Shown: positions 19,027 to 27,105 of the stretch, one piece after another
Numbering within the stretch: position 1 is the stretch's first letter
Layout: every line of letters starts with the position of its first letter
Source: Scytonema hofmannii PCC 7110
Lineage (GTDB): Bacteria > Cyanobacteriota > Cyanobacteriia > Cyanobacteriales > Nostocaceae
NCBI RefSeq assembly: GCF_000346485.2
Contig: NZ_KQ976356.1
Span: 132,153 to 196,152, forward strand
Length of the DNA stretch: 64,000 nucleotides
Direction: 5' to 3'
Notes under the pieces: generated by a model
Database searches by the model: none
The model's input: the letters and a program-made list of their open reading frames with translations, nothing else
Told to the model about the DNA's origin: nothing
Made by a program: the position numbers and the translations under genes

Positions 19027-21190
19027 TATCGTCACCTCCTTTCAAGCTATTCAAAAACTCCTCAACAACGTTTCTCAATTTCTTATACGATCGCCCATCA
19101 TGACGTGATAAATTGAAGACGGCTTTAACAATCTCATCAAGTTGATAACCTTTACGATGCAAATTCAAAATAGAGTTTTTTGCTGACTCATCAAGTTGTA
19201 CCTTAAAACTAAAACTCCCCTCAAAATCAGTCTGAGATCGCTTGGTTTTAGAACTAGCAACTGGCTTAGATCCGTCGCTATCATGACTGTTGCCTTTGCC
19301 ATACAAACTAGCAACAAATTCATCAAAATCCAGTTGAGACTCCCATGCAGTATAAGAATCGTTATGGTTTTGAGCTTCTAAAAGTAACTGCTGAAAGTAT
19401 TCAGGGTCTTCATCATCAGCGACATACAATGCTTGAAGCCGTACTACCTCAGTTGTCTTATACAAGAAATCCCCGTATCCGAGCAAATAAACCGCACGCT
19501 TGTCTTTATCATCCCCAAGGATAATACAGCTATCTTCAGGTCGGGTTGTCACAAAAGCAGTTTTGGTTGGGAAGTTTGAACGAATCAAAGGATCAATGAC
19601 GTTCTTGTCAGGTCGCTGCGTGTATAACAGGACATGAATCCCCGCACCACCAGCTTTTGCCAGTAACTTCATCAGCGCGTTCTCAATGCGCGAGCAATAC
19701 TTATCATCTGAAAGCAAGTCAAAACACTCATCAATCAGACAAACCAATCGCGGCATGACAATACCGGGTGCAAACCGCAAGTTATACTGAGCGATGGTTT
19801 CGATACTGCTGTGGCGCTCAAACTCTTGGTAGCGCAATTCCATCTCTTCAACCAAATAATCGAGTAAGTTGGCGGTAGCCTCAGCATCTCGCGCAACTGG
19901 AGCAACAAGATGGGGTAGTCCATCAAATTTACCAAAAGTCACGCGCTTGACATCCGAAAGCGCCAACCGCACTACTGATGGTGGATAGCGCCGTACCAAA
20001 TACAAAATGGCTGCTTTCTCAAACTGAGACTTCCCTCCCCGAGTTCGCCCTCCCCCCAGAATATGGGTGACGTTATCGCTATACAGGGGAATTTCAACAT
20101 AGGTACCATCGACATCAACACCACCGGGGATAGAGACTGAATAAATGTCAGCTTCGCCGTCAAACCTAATGTAGTCGCGAAAATAGGCAAACTGTCTGTC
20201 CAGTCTCGGTATGTCAAATACTACCCCTCCAGGGACTACACTCACCATTGGCGCAACTTTCAAACCTAATTCTTCACCAAGCTGCTGTACTAAGTCGTTC
20301 CCAATGTCTTCTACCTTCTTGTAACTCACACCCCGTCCCAGTTTTACCTTAATGCGATTAAAGGTAGGACCAGTTTTAGCATTGACATACTTGGCATTGA
20401 TACTAAAATCTTCCAAAGTATCAACTAATAACTTTCCTGCTTGTTCCATAGTTAAAATTTGTGAATGAACGATTTCATGAATAGCTCTCTGACTGTCTAA
20501 AGATTTAGGTTCGTTAATGGTTAAGCTATTTCCTGTCAGTTGCAAATCTGTAGGCTGACCCGTAACACCCGCAACAAGGGCTGCGGTTCGATAACAATAA
20601 TTTTTGATAAGATTATCTCTAGTTTTATTAGCTAAATCTAGAAAATAACTCACCTGTTTATTCTTAACAAATAACTTGTAAAGATTTTCTTGAACCACTT
20701 CATATCCAATTTGCTTGAGATAAATATTCTTGAGAGCATCAATATACTCAAATAAGGATTCGATGGGTGAGAGAGTGATTATTTCAAGAATTTTTCGATA
20801 GACGTTATTCTGCTCCCACTCTGATGGAACGCGATTGACATGGATATATTCAAGAGCATAACGCACAAATTCATACTGGTTTAAAGTACAGTGTTCTGCA
20901 CATATTGATAATATTTCTTCATCACTTGTGAGAGAAAGTACTGCAGAATATACTGACCGAAATAAAAACTCTAAATCAAATTCAATAATCGGGCGGGATA
21001 ACTTCGTCTGAAAATCAATTTGCTGTAGAACAGTTTCAGCATAAGAAGCGATTGATGAAGGTAAAGCTTCCCATACATTCAACCTAATCTCTTCATGGCT
21101 CAAACCATCTTGCTTGGCTTGTACAATTGCCGTCAAAACCTGTTGTTTTTGATATTCAATATTATCGTTACCATTATATGGCACTAACAT
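19016..21190 (-). CDS. FtsK/SpoIIIE-type DNA translocase
   Basis: 724 residues, no N-terminal membrane domain. The motor has Walker A LGGGRTRGGKS (~residue 380), Walker B PRLVCLIDE, and the FtsK-like QRPDKNVIDPLIRSNFPTK segment. About 290 residues of helical, unassigned sequence precede the motor. The C-terminal ~60 residues (DESAKNSILNLHRKGYQ onward) look like a winged-helix/gamma-type DNA-reading domain, as in FtsK or Streptomyces TraB. Such proteins pump double-stranded DNA. The surroundings (cell-wall enzymes, small membrane proteins, RusA) suggest a role in plasmid transfer or partition rather than cell division. The ATG is preceded by AGGA. It overlaps the RusA gene. Confidence 0.88.
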   Translation of the reverse strand: MLVPYNGNDNIEYQKQQVLTAIVQAKQDGLSHEEIRLNVWEALPSSIASYAETVLQQIDFQTKLSRPIIEFDLEFLFRSVYSAVLSLTSDEEILSICAEHCTLNQYEFVRYALEYIHVNRVPSEWEQNNVYRKILEIITLSPIESLFEYIDALKNIYLKQIGYEVVQENLYKLFVKNKQVSYFLDLANKTRDNLIKNYCYRTAALVAGVTGQPTDLQLTGNSLTINEPKSLDSQRAIHEIVHSQILTMEQAGKLLVDTLEDFSINAKYVNAKTGPTFNRIKVKLGRGVSYKKVEDIGNDLVQQLGEELGLKVAPMVSVVPGGVVFDIPRLDRQFAYFRDYIRFDGEADIYSVSIPGGVDVDGTYVEIPLYSDNVTHILGGGRTRGGKSQFEKAAILYLVRRYPPSVVRLALSDVKRVTFGKFDGLPHLVAPVARDAEATANLLDYLVEEMELRYQEFERHSSIETIAQYNLRFAPGIVMPRLVCLIDECFDLLSDDKYCSRIENALMKLLAKAGGAGIHVLLYTQRPDKNVIDPLIRSNFPTKTAFVTTRPEDSCIILGDDKDKRAVYLLGYGDFLYKTTEVVRLQALYVADDEDPEYFQQLLLEAQNHNDSYTAWESQLDFDEFVASLYGKGNSHDSDGSKPVASSKTKRSQTDFEGSFSFKVQLDESAKNSILNLHRKGYQLDEIVKAVFNLSRHDGRSYKKLRNVVEEFLNSLKGGDDSDI

Positions 21191-21228
21191 GAGAGTAATC
21201 CTGTATATTTGGCGGAATGAATTTTTTT

Positions 21229-21408
21229 GAACCGCAGAGGACGCAGAGAACGCAGAGGAAAGAGAGAGCGGAGATTTTCACGATTCAATTAAGTGAGTGG
21301 TTATATAGCAGTCCTAATTCATTTGTAAAATGCTCCCTTCTCTCTTTTCTTCGTGCTCTTTGCGTCTTTGCGGTTAATAATTTTAATCTATCAAATAGGA
21401 CTGCTATA
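21229..21408. repeat. MITE-like repeat with nested inverted repeats
   Basis: GAACCGCAGAGGACGCAGAG at 21229 faces TTTGCGTCTTTGCGGTT near 21358-21374, the widespread cyanobacterial 'ccgcagaggacgcagag' repeat in inverted orientation. Across it, TATAGCAGTCCTA (21304-21316) and TAGGACTGCTATA (21396-21408) form a perfect 13-bp pair. The small ORF over this region is just translated repeat. The element sits between FtsK and the GH104 gene and reaches the latter's stop codon. Confidence 0.7.
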
Positions 21409-22209
21409 ATAACTTTTAATCCTTTTAGTTTCATACTTTTGGAGTTGTTGTTCATAGTAAATTTTTAATTTTTCAATTGATTTACTGTTCTGCCCGTAAT
21501 TATTATTAGGGAATGAGGCCCAAACTTTTCTGACTTTATAAACAGCAGCATCAAACCTTCCTGCTTCGACATCATTTAAGGCGTTATTACGACGAATATA
21601 TTCAATTGCCATCTTGTCCTGAGAAGCTGGACTAAAATCTTTCAAGTTTAACTTTGGTGCTAAGTCTTGCCAACTTCTATTTAACATTTGATATGCACCA
21701 GCTGCCGTTGAACAAACCCTTTTCCCATTGATAGGAGCGCACTGTTTCTTTTGCGGATGTGTTGAAAAATCATCAAAAGTTCCGTTAAAGACTAATTTGC
21801 GATAACTTTCTGGCTCACTCGTTCCCGTTTCTGCCCAACGAATTGTTGCTAAAAAAGCACTCAACTTTGGTGGATAAGAACTTGTACTAACTCTGTCTTT
21901 TAAAGATACTGAAGAAACACCAGTCCCCTGAGAAATTGAAAAATAAAGACTCAAAGTCATTAAAGAAGCAGCTGACAAATGAACTGGCTGAAAACGGGAT
22001 ATCAATTGATGGCGAGGACTCCAAATCAAACCAGCTAAACCACCAACAACAAATCCAAATTTCCAGCTATCAAGCGCTTTATTAACACGACTCGCTTGAC
22101 AAACCGTACCTTTAGAGGCTAACTCACATGGTAATGACGCCACTCCATAAGAAACAACGACACACCCAACAGCACCAATTGAACCAGAAATCAAAATGCA
22201 TCCGAGCAT
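21391..22209 (-). CDS. Membrane-anchored lambda-endolysin-like GH104 transglycosylase
   Basis: 272 residues. Two hydrophobic stretches lie at the N-terminus (residues ~4-25 and ~45-62) and another near 80-95. From ~112 the sequence follows phage lambda R: IRWAETGTSE (catalytic-type Glu), FDDFSTHPQKK, STAAGAYQMLNRSWQ, LKDFSPASQDKMAIEYI and KVWASFPNNNYGQN. These enzymes cleave the glycan strand of peptidoglycan. Being membrane-bound and followed by FtsK, it is more likely a local wall-opening enzyme for DNA transfer than a lysin. No clear Shine-Dalgarno precedes the ATG; the start is set by the membrane segment. A GAATTCAGAATTC-type direct repeat separates it from the M23 gene. Confidence 0.85.
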   Translation of the reverse strand: MLGCILISGSIGAVGCVVVSYGVASLPCELASKGTVCQASRVNKALDSWKFGFVVGGLAGLIWSPRHQLISRFQPVHLSAASLMTLSLYFSISQGTGVSSVSLKDRVSTSSYPPKLSAFLATIRWAETGTSEPESYRKLVFNGTFDDFSTHPQKKQCAPINGKRVCSTAAGAYQMLNRSWQDLAPKLNLKDFSPASQDKMAIEYIRRNNALNDVEAGRFDAAVYKVRKVWASFPNNNYGQNSKSIEKLKIYYEQQLQKYETKRIKSYYSSPI

Positions 22210-22300
22210 ACAAAAATTACCAAGAAAGTAGTCAGAACTTAGGAGTCAGAATTCAGTTTGCAGAAGCTCTAAATTCTGAATTCAGAATTCAGAATTCTCC

Positions 22301-22939
22301 TCAAGGCTTTGCTAGATACTTGTTTAGGTAGGGGCGGGGGTTCCGTTCTACGCCATTAACCCGAACTTCAAAGTGCAAGTGCGGTCCTGTTGAAAAACCC
22401 GTACTGCCTACCGCCGCGATCGCCTGTCCCCGCACAACCTGTTGCCCTTCAACCACGTACAATTTGCTGGCATGAGCGTAAAGAGTCGAAATATTTCCTT
22501 GATGTTGGATAATAACTGCATTTCCATAACCCTCTCCCCTGTCGCCTACCCTCACCACCACACCCGAATCTGCTGCATAAATGGGCGTACCCATTGGCGC
22601 ACCAAAATCGATACCCTCATGAAAGCTACGCCGTCCCGTGATTGGATGCGATCGCCAACCAAACTCTGAGGTAACGGGACTACCAGCCACGGTTGGAAAA
22701 ACAAACCCCTCGGTAGAAACAGTTTTGTTATCGCCATTTGTTTGAGTTGGTCCGTGCAAAGCACTCAAGAGAGATTTAACCAACTGCTGCGATTCAACCC
22801 ATTGAGAAACCTGGGGAATCACCATAGCTGCAACTAAGAATGAAGTTGCGATCGCATAACCCCAATTCCGATTCATAGGAGGCTTTATCCGCTTTGCACC
22901 GTGATTCCCTCCACCGCGAAAATCAATAACCAACCGCAT
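22301..22939 (-). CDS. Membrane-anchored M23 (LytM) peptidase
   Basis: 212 residues. One N-terminal membrane segment (YAIATSFLVAAMVIPQVSQW, ~28-47) is followed by an M23 domain with SEFGWRSHPITGRRSFHEGIDFGAP and TGFSTGPHLHFEVR, which carry the zinc ligands (HxxxxD and HxH). It should cleave peptide cross-links of peptidoglycan in the periplasm. The start codon shares a base with the stop of the preceding gene (TAATG), showing tight coupling. It belongs to the wall-enzyme set upstream of FtsK. Confidence 0.92.
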   Translation of the reverse strand: MRLVIDFRGGGNHGAKRIKPPMNRNWGYAIATSFLVAAMVIPQVSQWVESQQLVKSLLSALHGPTQTNGDNKTVSTEGFVFPTVAGSPVTSEFGWRSHPITGRRSFHEGIDFGAPMGTPIYAADSGVVVRVGDRGEGYGNAVIIQHQGNISTLYAHASKLYVVEGQQVVRGQAIAAVGSTGFSTGPHLHFEVRVNGVERNPRPYLNKYLAKP

Positions 22940-23781
22940 TACAAGTCACTGACATCTAGAATGGTTGTTGTAAAGATATGATTGGGATTCTGACGGTAAC
23001 GACGGTCAGATTTCACCCGAGGCATAAACTCGCGAAGATGTCCATTTTCTGACTGTCCCGCAAGACACGCATAGGAAGCCTTATCAACCAAAAGCTGATT
23101 GCTTCCCGAATGCTGGTTCAGCCCAATGCTTCCAGACTGTATTGGTTCGTTATTCACATCACCATCTCGATCGCTATCTCGGCGAAACTTCACCGGAGCA
23201 ACCTGAACCAGCCCCGGCTCAACTCGCCCAAATATTCCGTGGTGCGTACCAACCCGCCAAGCTTGATATTGACCGGGTTCTATAAACGCCGCACCTGTTT
23301 TCCTCAAAGGATTCTTAATCGCTGGCAGTCCTGGCTTCACTGTCGCCGCCCAATTGCCGACAATTGCTGGATTCCCATTGCGGAACTGCAAGATTATACG
23401 GCGATCGCTCCAAGAATTAATGCGATTCCCATTTGGTTTGCCAAATTCGTCAGCACCGCGAATATAGATAATATTAACTTCTTCCGGGTTTTGGGATATC
23501 TGATAGCCTTTACGCTGCATTGCTTGATACACCCGCGATGCCAAATCACTACTGCTAGAACGTGGATTGACCAAAGTTTGGATAGATTGCACCACAGATT
23601 GCGATTCAATCAATACAGATATCGGCTGTACAACGATACAAACAACAAGCAAACTCGTAACAATGGCATATTTTCCAACGAGCGATCTATTATCAACAGA
23701 TGTACTTTCAGCCTCAACAGGTAATTCTACTGTTTGATTATCATCCTCCCTTTGTGAGTCAAACTCAATCACAAAACGCAT
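22939..23781 (-). CDS. Membrane protein with possible L,D-transpeptidase-like domain
   Basis: 280 residues. A membrane segment (YAIVTSLLVVCIVVQPISVL, ~38-57) is followed by a domain with RIILQF, GQYQAWRVGTHHG, PVKFRRDSDRDGDVN, GLNQHSGSN and ASYACLAG. The order H...S..C near the end resembles the YkuD/phage peptidoglycan-protein signature (H, then SxGC), but with the Gly replaced (SYAC), so activity is uncertain. It is probably another cell-wall enzyme or wall-binding protein. Its ATG directly abuts the stop of an upstream small frame (TAA-ATG), and it overlaps the M23 gene. Confidence 0.6.
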   Translation of the reverse strand: MRFVIEFDSQREDDNQTVELPVEAESTSVDNRSLVGKYAIVTSLLVVCIVVQPISVLIESQSVVQSIQTLVNPRSSSSDLASRVYQAMQRKGYQISQNPEEVNIIYIRGADEFGKPNGNRINSWSDRRIILQFRNGNPAIVGNWAATVKPGLPAIKNPLRKTGAAFIEPGQYQAWRVGTHHGIFGRVEPGLVQVAPVKFRRDSDRDGDVNNEPIQSGSIGLNQHSGSNQLLVDKASYACLAGQSENGHLREFMPRVKSDRRYRQNPNHIFTTTILDVSDL

Positions 23782-23957
23782 TTAGCCACCTTCACGAGTT
23801 TTTTTCGTCCTAAAAGTCTGAGTTTGATTGGAAAGTTTATCCTGCCAGCAGCCAACATTCTTTGCACTGAGAACTGCCTCAAAATCATTACCCGCTTCCG
23901 GACAAGCAGTTGGAGTTGCAGTCGGAACGGTGACTCTCTGCGCTTGTTATTGCTCAT
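23782..23957 (-). pseudogene. Small frameshifted gene just upstream of 22939-23781
   Basis: Two frames compete. The ATG at 23957 opens a 62-residue Arg/Leu-rich frame of implausible composition. One base over, the frame from ~23943 to the TAA at 23782-23784 reads AQRVTVPTATPTACPEAG then DFEAVLSAKNVGCWQ, which looks like a real secreted or periplasmic peptide with two Cys. Its stop abuts the next start codon (TAA-ATG). This second frame has no ATG/GTG/TTG of its own after the upstream TAA, so the gene needs a frameshift from MSNNK or is broken. Confidence 0.45.
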
Positions 23958-23971
23958 AGTTTTAATTTGAA

Positions 23972-24499
23972 TTAACTCATGGATTGGTTGGTATCATCCG
24001 ACCACACATCTTCTCCTTGAAGGTAAGAATAGAATTCTTCGGGAGATAATTCTGGTTTTTCAGAAGACGTGGTGTCACAAACTGGAATTGAGCTAGAACT
24101 TATAGAAAGCGGCGCTCCAGAGGGAGAACGGAATTTCACAACATTAGAAGCATTGTTCGTAGATGGGGGAACCCTCGGAGGGACAAGGACATCATCTGTA
24201 GGCGATCGCTGAGAAACACTATCTTGAGTCGGTGCAACAGGGGGATTGACAGGTAAATTCTCCTCATCCAGGAGCTGATTATACTCATTAATACCCCAAC
24301 TTAAAAAACAAGCAAAACCGACCAAAAAAACAACCGCACTTGACCAATGCACGCCAGAATTGGGAGATGGCATCATCTCAACAGTGGTGCGAGATGAACC
24401 CTCAAGGGTAGTACGAATAGGGGTACGTTTGACTGCCGCTACAACATTGAGCGAACACAAGGCTATACAAACTATTGCAGCAGCAAACTTAACGTACAT
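23972..24499 (-). CDS. Two-segment membrane protein of the transfer-like run
   Basis: About 175 residues from an ATG with GGGGGTGAT just upstream (an earlier in-frame ATG at 24523 overlaps the previous gene and lacks this). An N-terminal hydrophobic stretch (FAAAIVCIALCSLNVVAA) looks like a signal peptide or membrane segment, and a second is AVVFLVGFACFLSWGI (~55-70). The remainder is Pro/Ser-rich and disordered-looking. Function unknown. Confidence 0.6.
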   Translation of the reverse strand: MYVKFAAAIVCIALCSLNVVAAVKRTPIRTTLEGSSRTTVEMMPSPNSGVHWSSAVVFLVGFACFLSWGINEYNQLLDEENLPVNPPVAPTQDSVSQRSPTDDVLVPPRVPPSTNNASNVVKFRSPSGAPLSISSSSIPVCDTTSSEKPELSPEEFYSYLQGEDVWSDDTNQSMS

Positions 24500-24503
24500 A
24501 ACA

Positions 24504-25343
24504 TCACCCCCTTGATTTGTCACCAGATTGTTGATTGGGAACTGGTTTACTCTGGTTTTTCTTCATTTGCTGGAGGTATATCCGCCTTTCCTCCTCCCGT
24601 TGCTTTATCCTTTCGCGAATCTCTGCGACTTGCGCCATCTGCTGGACTGGATCTAGATATCCCCGCGCCCGCAATAACTGTGCCTGTGCTAAAGAATAAG
24701 GCTCTTGAGCATTTCTAATCTGAACGAGCATTTGATTCAAATCCACTGAGGGCTGGGATTCTAAGTTCTGGGCATAGTCAATAGCTTCAAGCTTGCCCAA
24801 AATCAACACAGCTGCCGCACCAGAAGGTATCTTTTCCTCAACTTTTGTCCCGTCAGTTCTGCGATAACCCCAGTAGAAAGTATTATTCCCAGAAGCAGCT
24901 TCTAGTAAGACATCTAGCGAATTAAACTTCACTATCTCCAACGCTGGCATATAGTGCAAGCGGTAAAATCCCGAACGTTCATTTGCCTGCATCCCGGATA
25001 CCTCACTTCGCAGCTGCTGTCCCCACAACGCCGCCGCCAGCTGTCGCCATCCCGTGAGTGTGAGCATACCCTCCACTGAGGAATAACTTGAAAGATAGTC
25101 CATGTTGTAGTCAGTCCGAGACAGCTTTTCCAAATACGCTTCTCGAATTTGCCTGACTTGCGCCTTTGCCTGTTGTACCTCAGATACAGAATTACCGGGA
25201 ATCTGCTGCCTCCACCCTACCATCAGAGCAACCGAAGCAATGACAGAGAGCGCTCCAACAGTCGAACAAACCGTCCACAAAGTGGCATTTAACTTTTTCT
25301 TTCGACTCGGCTTTTTATGGCCCACGGGAGTAGGAGTAAACAT
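24504..25343 (-). CDS. Single-pass membrane protein with long extracytoplasmic domain
   Basis: 279 residues. A basic N-terminus (KKPSRKKK) precedes one membrane segment (VCSTVGALSVIASVALMVGW, ~25-45), so the rest is predicted outside. Residues ~60-200 are alpha/beta and end in a charged coiled coil (QMAQVAEIRERIKQREEERR). I do not recognise the family; the topology recalls VirB8- or VirB10-like scaffold proteins of transfer machines but there is no sequence signature. The ATG is preceded by GGGTGGG. Confidence 0.6.
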   Translation of the reverse strand: MFTPTPVGHKKPSRKKKLNATLWTVCSTVGALSVIASVALMVGWRQQIPGNSVSEVQQAKAQVRQIREAYLEKLSRTDYNMDYLSSYSSVEGMLTLTGWRQLAAALWGQQLRSEVSGMQANERSGFYRLHYMPALEIVKFNSLDVLLEAASGNNTFYWGYRRTDGTKVEEKIPSGAAAVLILGKLEAIDYAQNLESQPSVDLNQMLVQIRNAQEPYSLAQAQLLRARGYLDPVQQMAQVAEIRERIKQREEERRIYLQQMKKNQSKPVPNQQSGDKSRG

Positions 25344-25352
25344 AACCCACCC

Positions 25353-25571
25353 CTATGTATTATCCACAATTAAATACAACCGAGAACGTTTGTTAATTTG
25401 CCGTGCCATTGCAATTCCTGCGCCACCCACAACTATTCCGGTTAGTAACAGCAAAGGGTGTAAAGCAAGACTCGCTCCTACTCCCATTAACTGTCCCACC
25501 ATCCCCGACACGCCCAGGTTCATCAACAACCCACCTGCTGTATTTATCAAAAAATCGAATGCTGCACTCAT
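25353..25571 (-). CDS. Tiny hydrophobic protein, pilin- or holin-like
   Basis: 72 residues, starting at the ATG at 25571 (GGGAG 5 nt upstream) rather than at the longer upstream frame. Almost entirely hydrophobic: FLINTAGGLLMNLGVSGMVG and LHPLLLLTGIVVGGAGIAMA make two membrane helices with a short basic tail (RQINKRSRLY). Size and Gly-rich helices resemble VirB2-type pilins or small channel proteins, but this is not provable. Its start overlaps the stop of the preceding gene (ATGA). Confidence 0.6.
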   Translation of the reverse strand: MSAAFDFLINTAGGLLMNLGVSGMVGQLMGVGASLALHPLLLLTGIVVGGAGIAMARQINKRSRLYLIVDNT

Positions 25572-25822
25572 AATTGCTCCCTGGTAAACCAAATGATGAC
25601 TAGTGCCAAAATTAAACCAACAAACTCGCCCAAACCTACACCAATTAAAATGGGGTGAATACTCAAAACTTGTTGTTTTTCTTGAGTTGGTGGAACTGCT
25701 ATCCATGTCCCCACCACCGTACCAGTTACTAAACTCAAACAATTTATACCAACTGCTAAAGTCGATGTCTTACGAGCATTGAGCAAGCTCTCGTCACGCA
25801 GTCGGTAATAAAGCGGAAGCAT
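25568..25822 (-). CDS. Small two-pass membrane protein
   Basis: 84 residues with two membrane helices (LAVGINCLSLVTGTVVGTWIAV, ~22-43, and HPILIGVGLGEFVGLILALVII, ~56-78). Overlaps the following small gene by 4 bp (ATGA), so the two hydrophobic proteins are probably made together. Function unknown. Confidence 0.6.
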   Translation of the reverse strand: MLPLYYRLRDESLLNARKTSTLAVGINCLSLVTGTVVGTWIAVPPTQEKQQVLSIHPILIGVGLGEFVGLILALVIIWFTREQL

Positions 25823-25830
25823 TTGAGAAA

Positions 25831-26451
25831 CTATTTCTTCGGAGATGGCTCGGTTTTCGGCAGCGAGGACTTCAAGCGTTTCGGCTGTTGTATCGATGTA
25901 CCGACTAGTAGGGGATGAGTCTGTTCTCCCCAGTTGATTTTGCCGAAAAAATCGTTATCTATCCGAGTCTGAATTCGCTCCTGTGCTTGGTCGTAACCAG
26001 CAATCTCCTTGTTTGAACCACTTTCTACATCACTACCGCCGTGGAAAATGAGTTCTTCTAGAGCGAGAGTGGAAGATTCTAGCACGACTTTATGACGTAA
26101 GTTTCCAAGTTGAATACCTTTATCAACATCTCGGTAAAGCATCCCAACAAAGCTATCAGGAGTAGCTTGTTCGGGGTCTACACCAAACCGCTGTTTGATA
26201 TACTCGCGCTTATCGAAACGATGTTCTCCACCTTCAGAATTTTTGCGATCGCGCATCTCCAGTAAATGACGAGCAGCCTCTTCAAGGGACATCCCTTCAG
26301 AAGTGGCAGCAGCCTTTAACTGAAGCAATTGTTGTTCGGTAGACTCAGATATTTTATCTCCTTCGACTGGAAGACCTAGTAAGCTGCAAATTTCTCGCAC
26401 TTCTTCAAGCGACACTTGCAACTGAGAAACCATTTGATTGATGTGCTTCAT
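25831..26451 (-). CDS. Hypothetical soluble protein, 206 aa
   Basis: A charged, mostly helical protein. The first ~65 residues (VSLEEVREICSLLGL, LKAAATSEGMSLEEAARHLLEMR) look like two helix-turn-helix-type helical bundles; the rest has no recognised domain and the C-terminus is Lys/Pro-rich. It overlaps the 3' end of the upstream HTH gene by 47 bp, so the two are co-translated. Possibly an accessory regulator or DNA-binding partner. Confidence 0.6.
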   Translation of the reverse strand: MKHINQMVSQLQVSLEEVREICSLLGLPVEGDKISESTEQQLLQLKAAATSEGMSLEEAARHLLEMRDRKNSEGGEHRFDKREYIKQRFGVDPEQATPDSFVGMLYRDVDKGIQLGNLRHKVVLESSTLALEELIFHGGSDVESGSNKEIAGYDQAQERIQTRIDNDFFGKINWGEQTHPLLVGTSIQQPKRLKSSLPKTEPSPKK

Positions 26452-26815
26452 GACCTCTTATCCTCTCCAAAACGTCTCGTACTACAACATCATTCTTTCT
26501 TGTCTCTTCTGGAATGTATCTAAAAATAAATTCCTCAAGCGACATCAAATTAGCTTTGAGCAGATAATCATTTAACCCACCAGCAGGAAGAACATCTGTT
26601 AAATATTCGCTATGGGTTAACCTCCTATACCTAGTTGCTATATAAAAATAGTCGGCTGCTTCCACACTATCATTAGTAAAATAACCTCCCTTCTTTTTAG
26701 GTGGAATAATTCCAGCAAATCGATACCACTTTTTTAGCGCAGTCGTTGTAATGCCATATCGCCGCGCTAATTCAGTTTTTGTATAGAGCCTGTGGAGATA
26801 CCTGACGTTTTCCAT
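26405..26815 (-). CDS. MerR-like helix-turn-helix regulator, first gene of the run
   Basis: 136 residues from the ATG at 26815 (a TTG lies one codon earlier). LYTKTELARRYGITTTALKKWYRFAGIIPPKKKGGYFT is a winged-helix of the MerR/excisionase type. The rest is helical with no ligand-binding signature. It heads the minus-strand run that leads to FtsK, and a 17-bp inverted repeat lies 180 bp upstream, so it is a plausible autoregulator of the run. Confidence 0.72.
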   Translation of the reverse strand: MENVRYLHRLYTKTELARRYGITTTALKKWYRFAGIIPPKKKGGYFTNDSVEAADYFYIATRYRRLTHSEYLTDVLPAGGLNDYLLKANLMSLEEFIFRYIPEETRKNDVVVRDVLERIRGHEAHQSNGFSVASVA

Positions 26816-26996
26816 CAAACTTACCCGTCTAAGTTAAAGAAAATGGATAATTTAATAGAACTTTAAACACAACTCTAACAAATCCTTAGTTGGGTCAATT
26901 TTAACCAAGTCACAAGTTAAAGTAAAGTTCTTTTTAACCATCCAATGAATACCCAAACTGTGTCAATTGAGTTTGGTAACTATCAAACATATTACA

Positions 26997-27013
26997 AACT
27001 CAAAATTTGAGTT
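26997..27013. promoter_or_regulatory. AACTCAAA-n-TTTGAGTT inverted repeat
   Basis: Perfect 8-bp arms around one central base, in the ~290 bp intergenic region between the NERD gene and the HTH gene. Nearby are repeated phrases (tgtcaattgagttt, gggtcaatttt, agttaaagtaaag). Candidate operator of the MerR-like protein. Confidence 0.4.
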
Positions 27014-27105
27014 GCAATATGAATCAATAAATATCACCAGTATTTCTGGATGATAATTCTTGAAAAAAGAACCGTCTAAAACAGGAAAAGTTGACAAAAA
27101 CAACC

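Noticed and set aside
19016-21190. Cell-division FtsK
   Set aside because: Lacks the N-terminal membrane domain and lies in a plasmid-like run with wall enzymes; an accessory translocase is more likely.
21217-21468. 83-residue ORF across the repeat
   Set aside because: Translation of the ccgcagagg inverted repeat, overlapping the GH104 gene.
23769-23957. 62-residue Arg/Leu-rich ORF as a real protein
   Set aside because: Implausible composition; the alternative frame looks coding and ends exactly at the next start codon. Kept only as a broken gene.
25353-25742. Longer 129-residue version of the small hydrophobic protein
   Set aside because: Upstream extension overlaps the neighbouring membrane protein gene in another frame; the ATG at 25571 has GGGAG.
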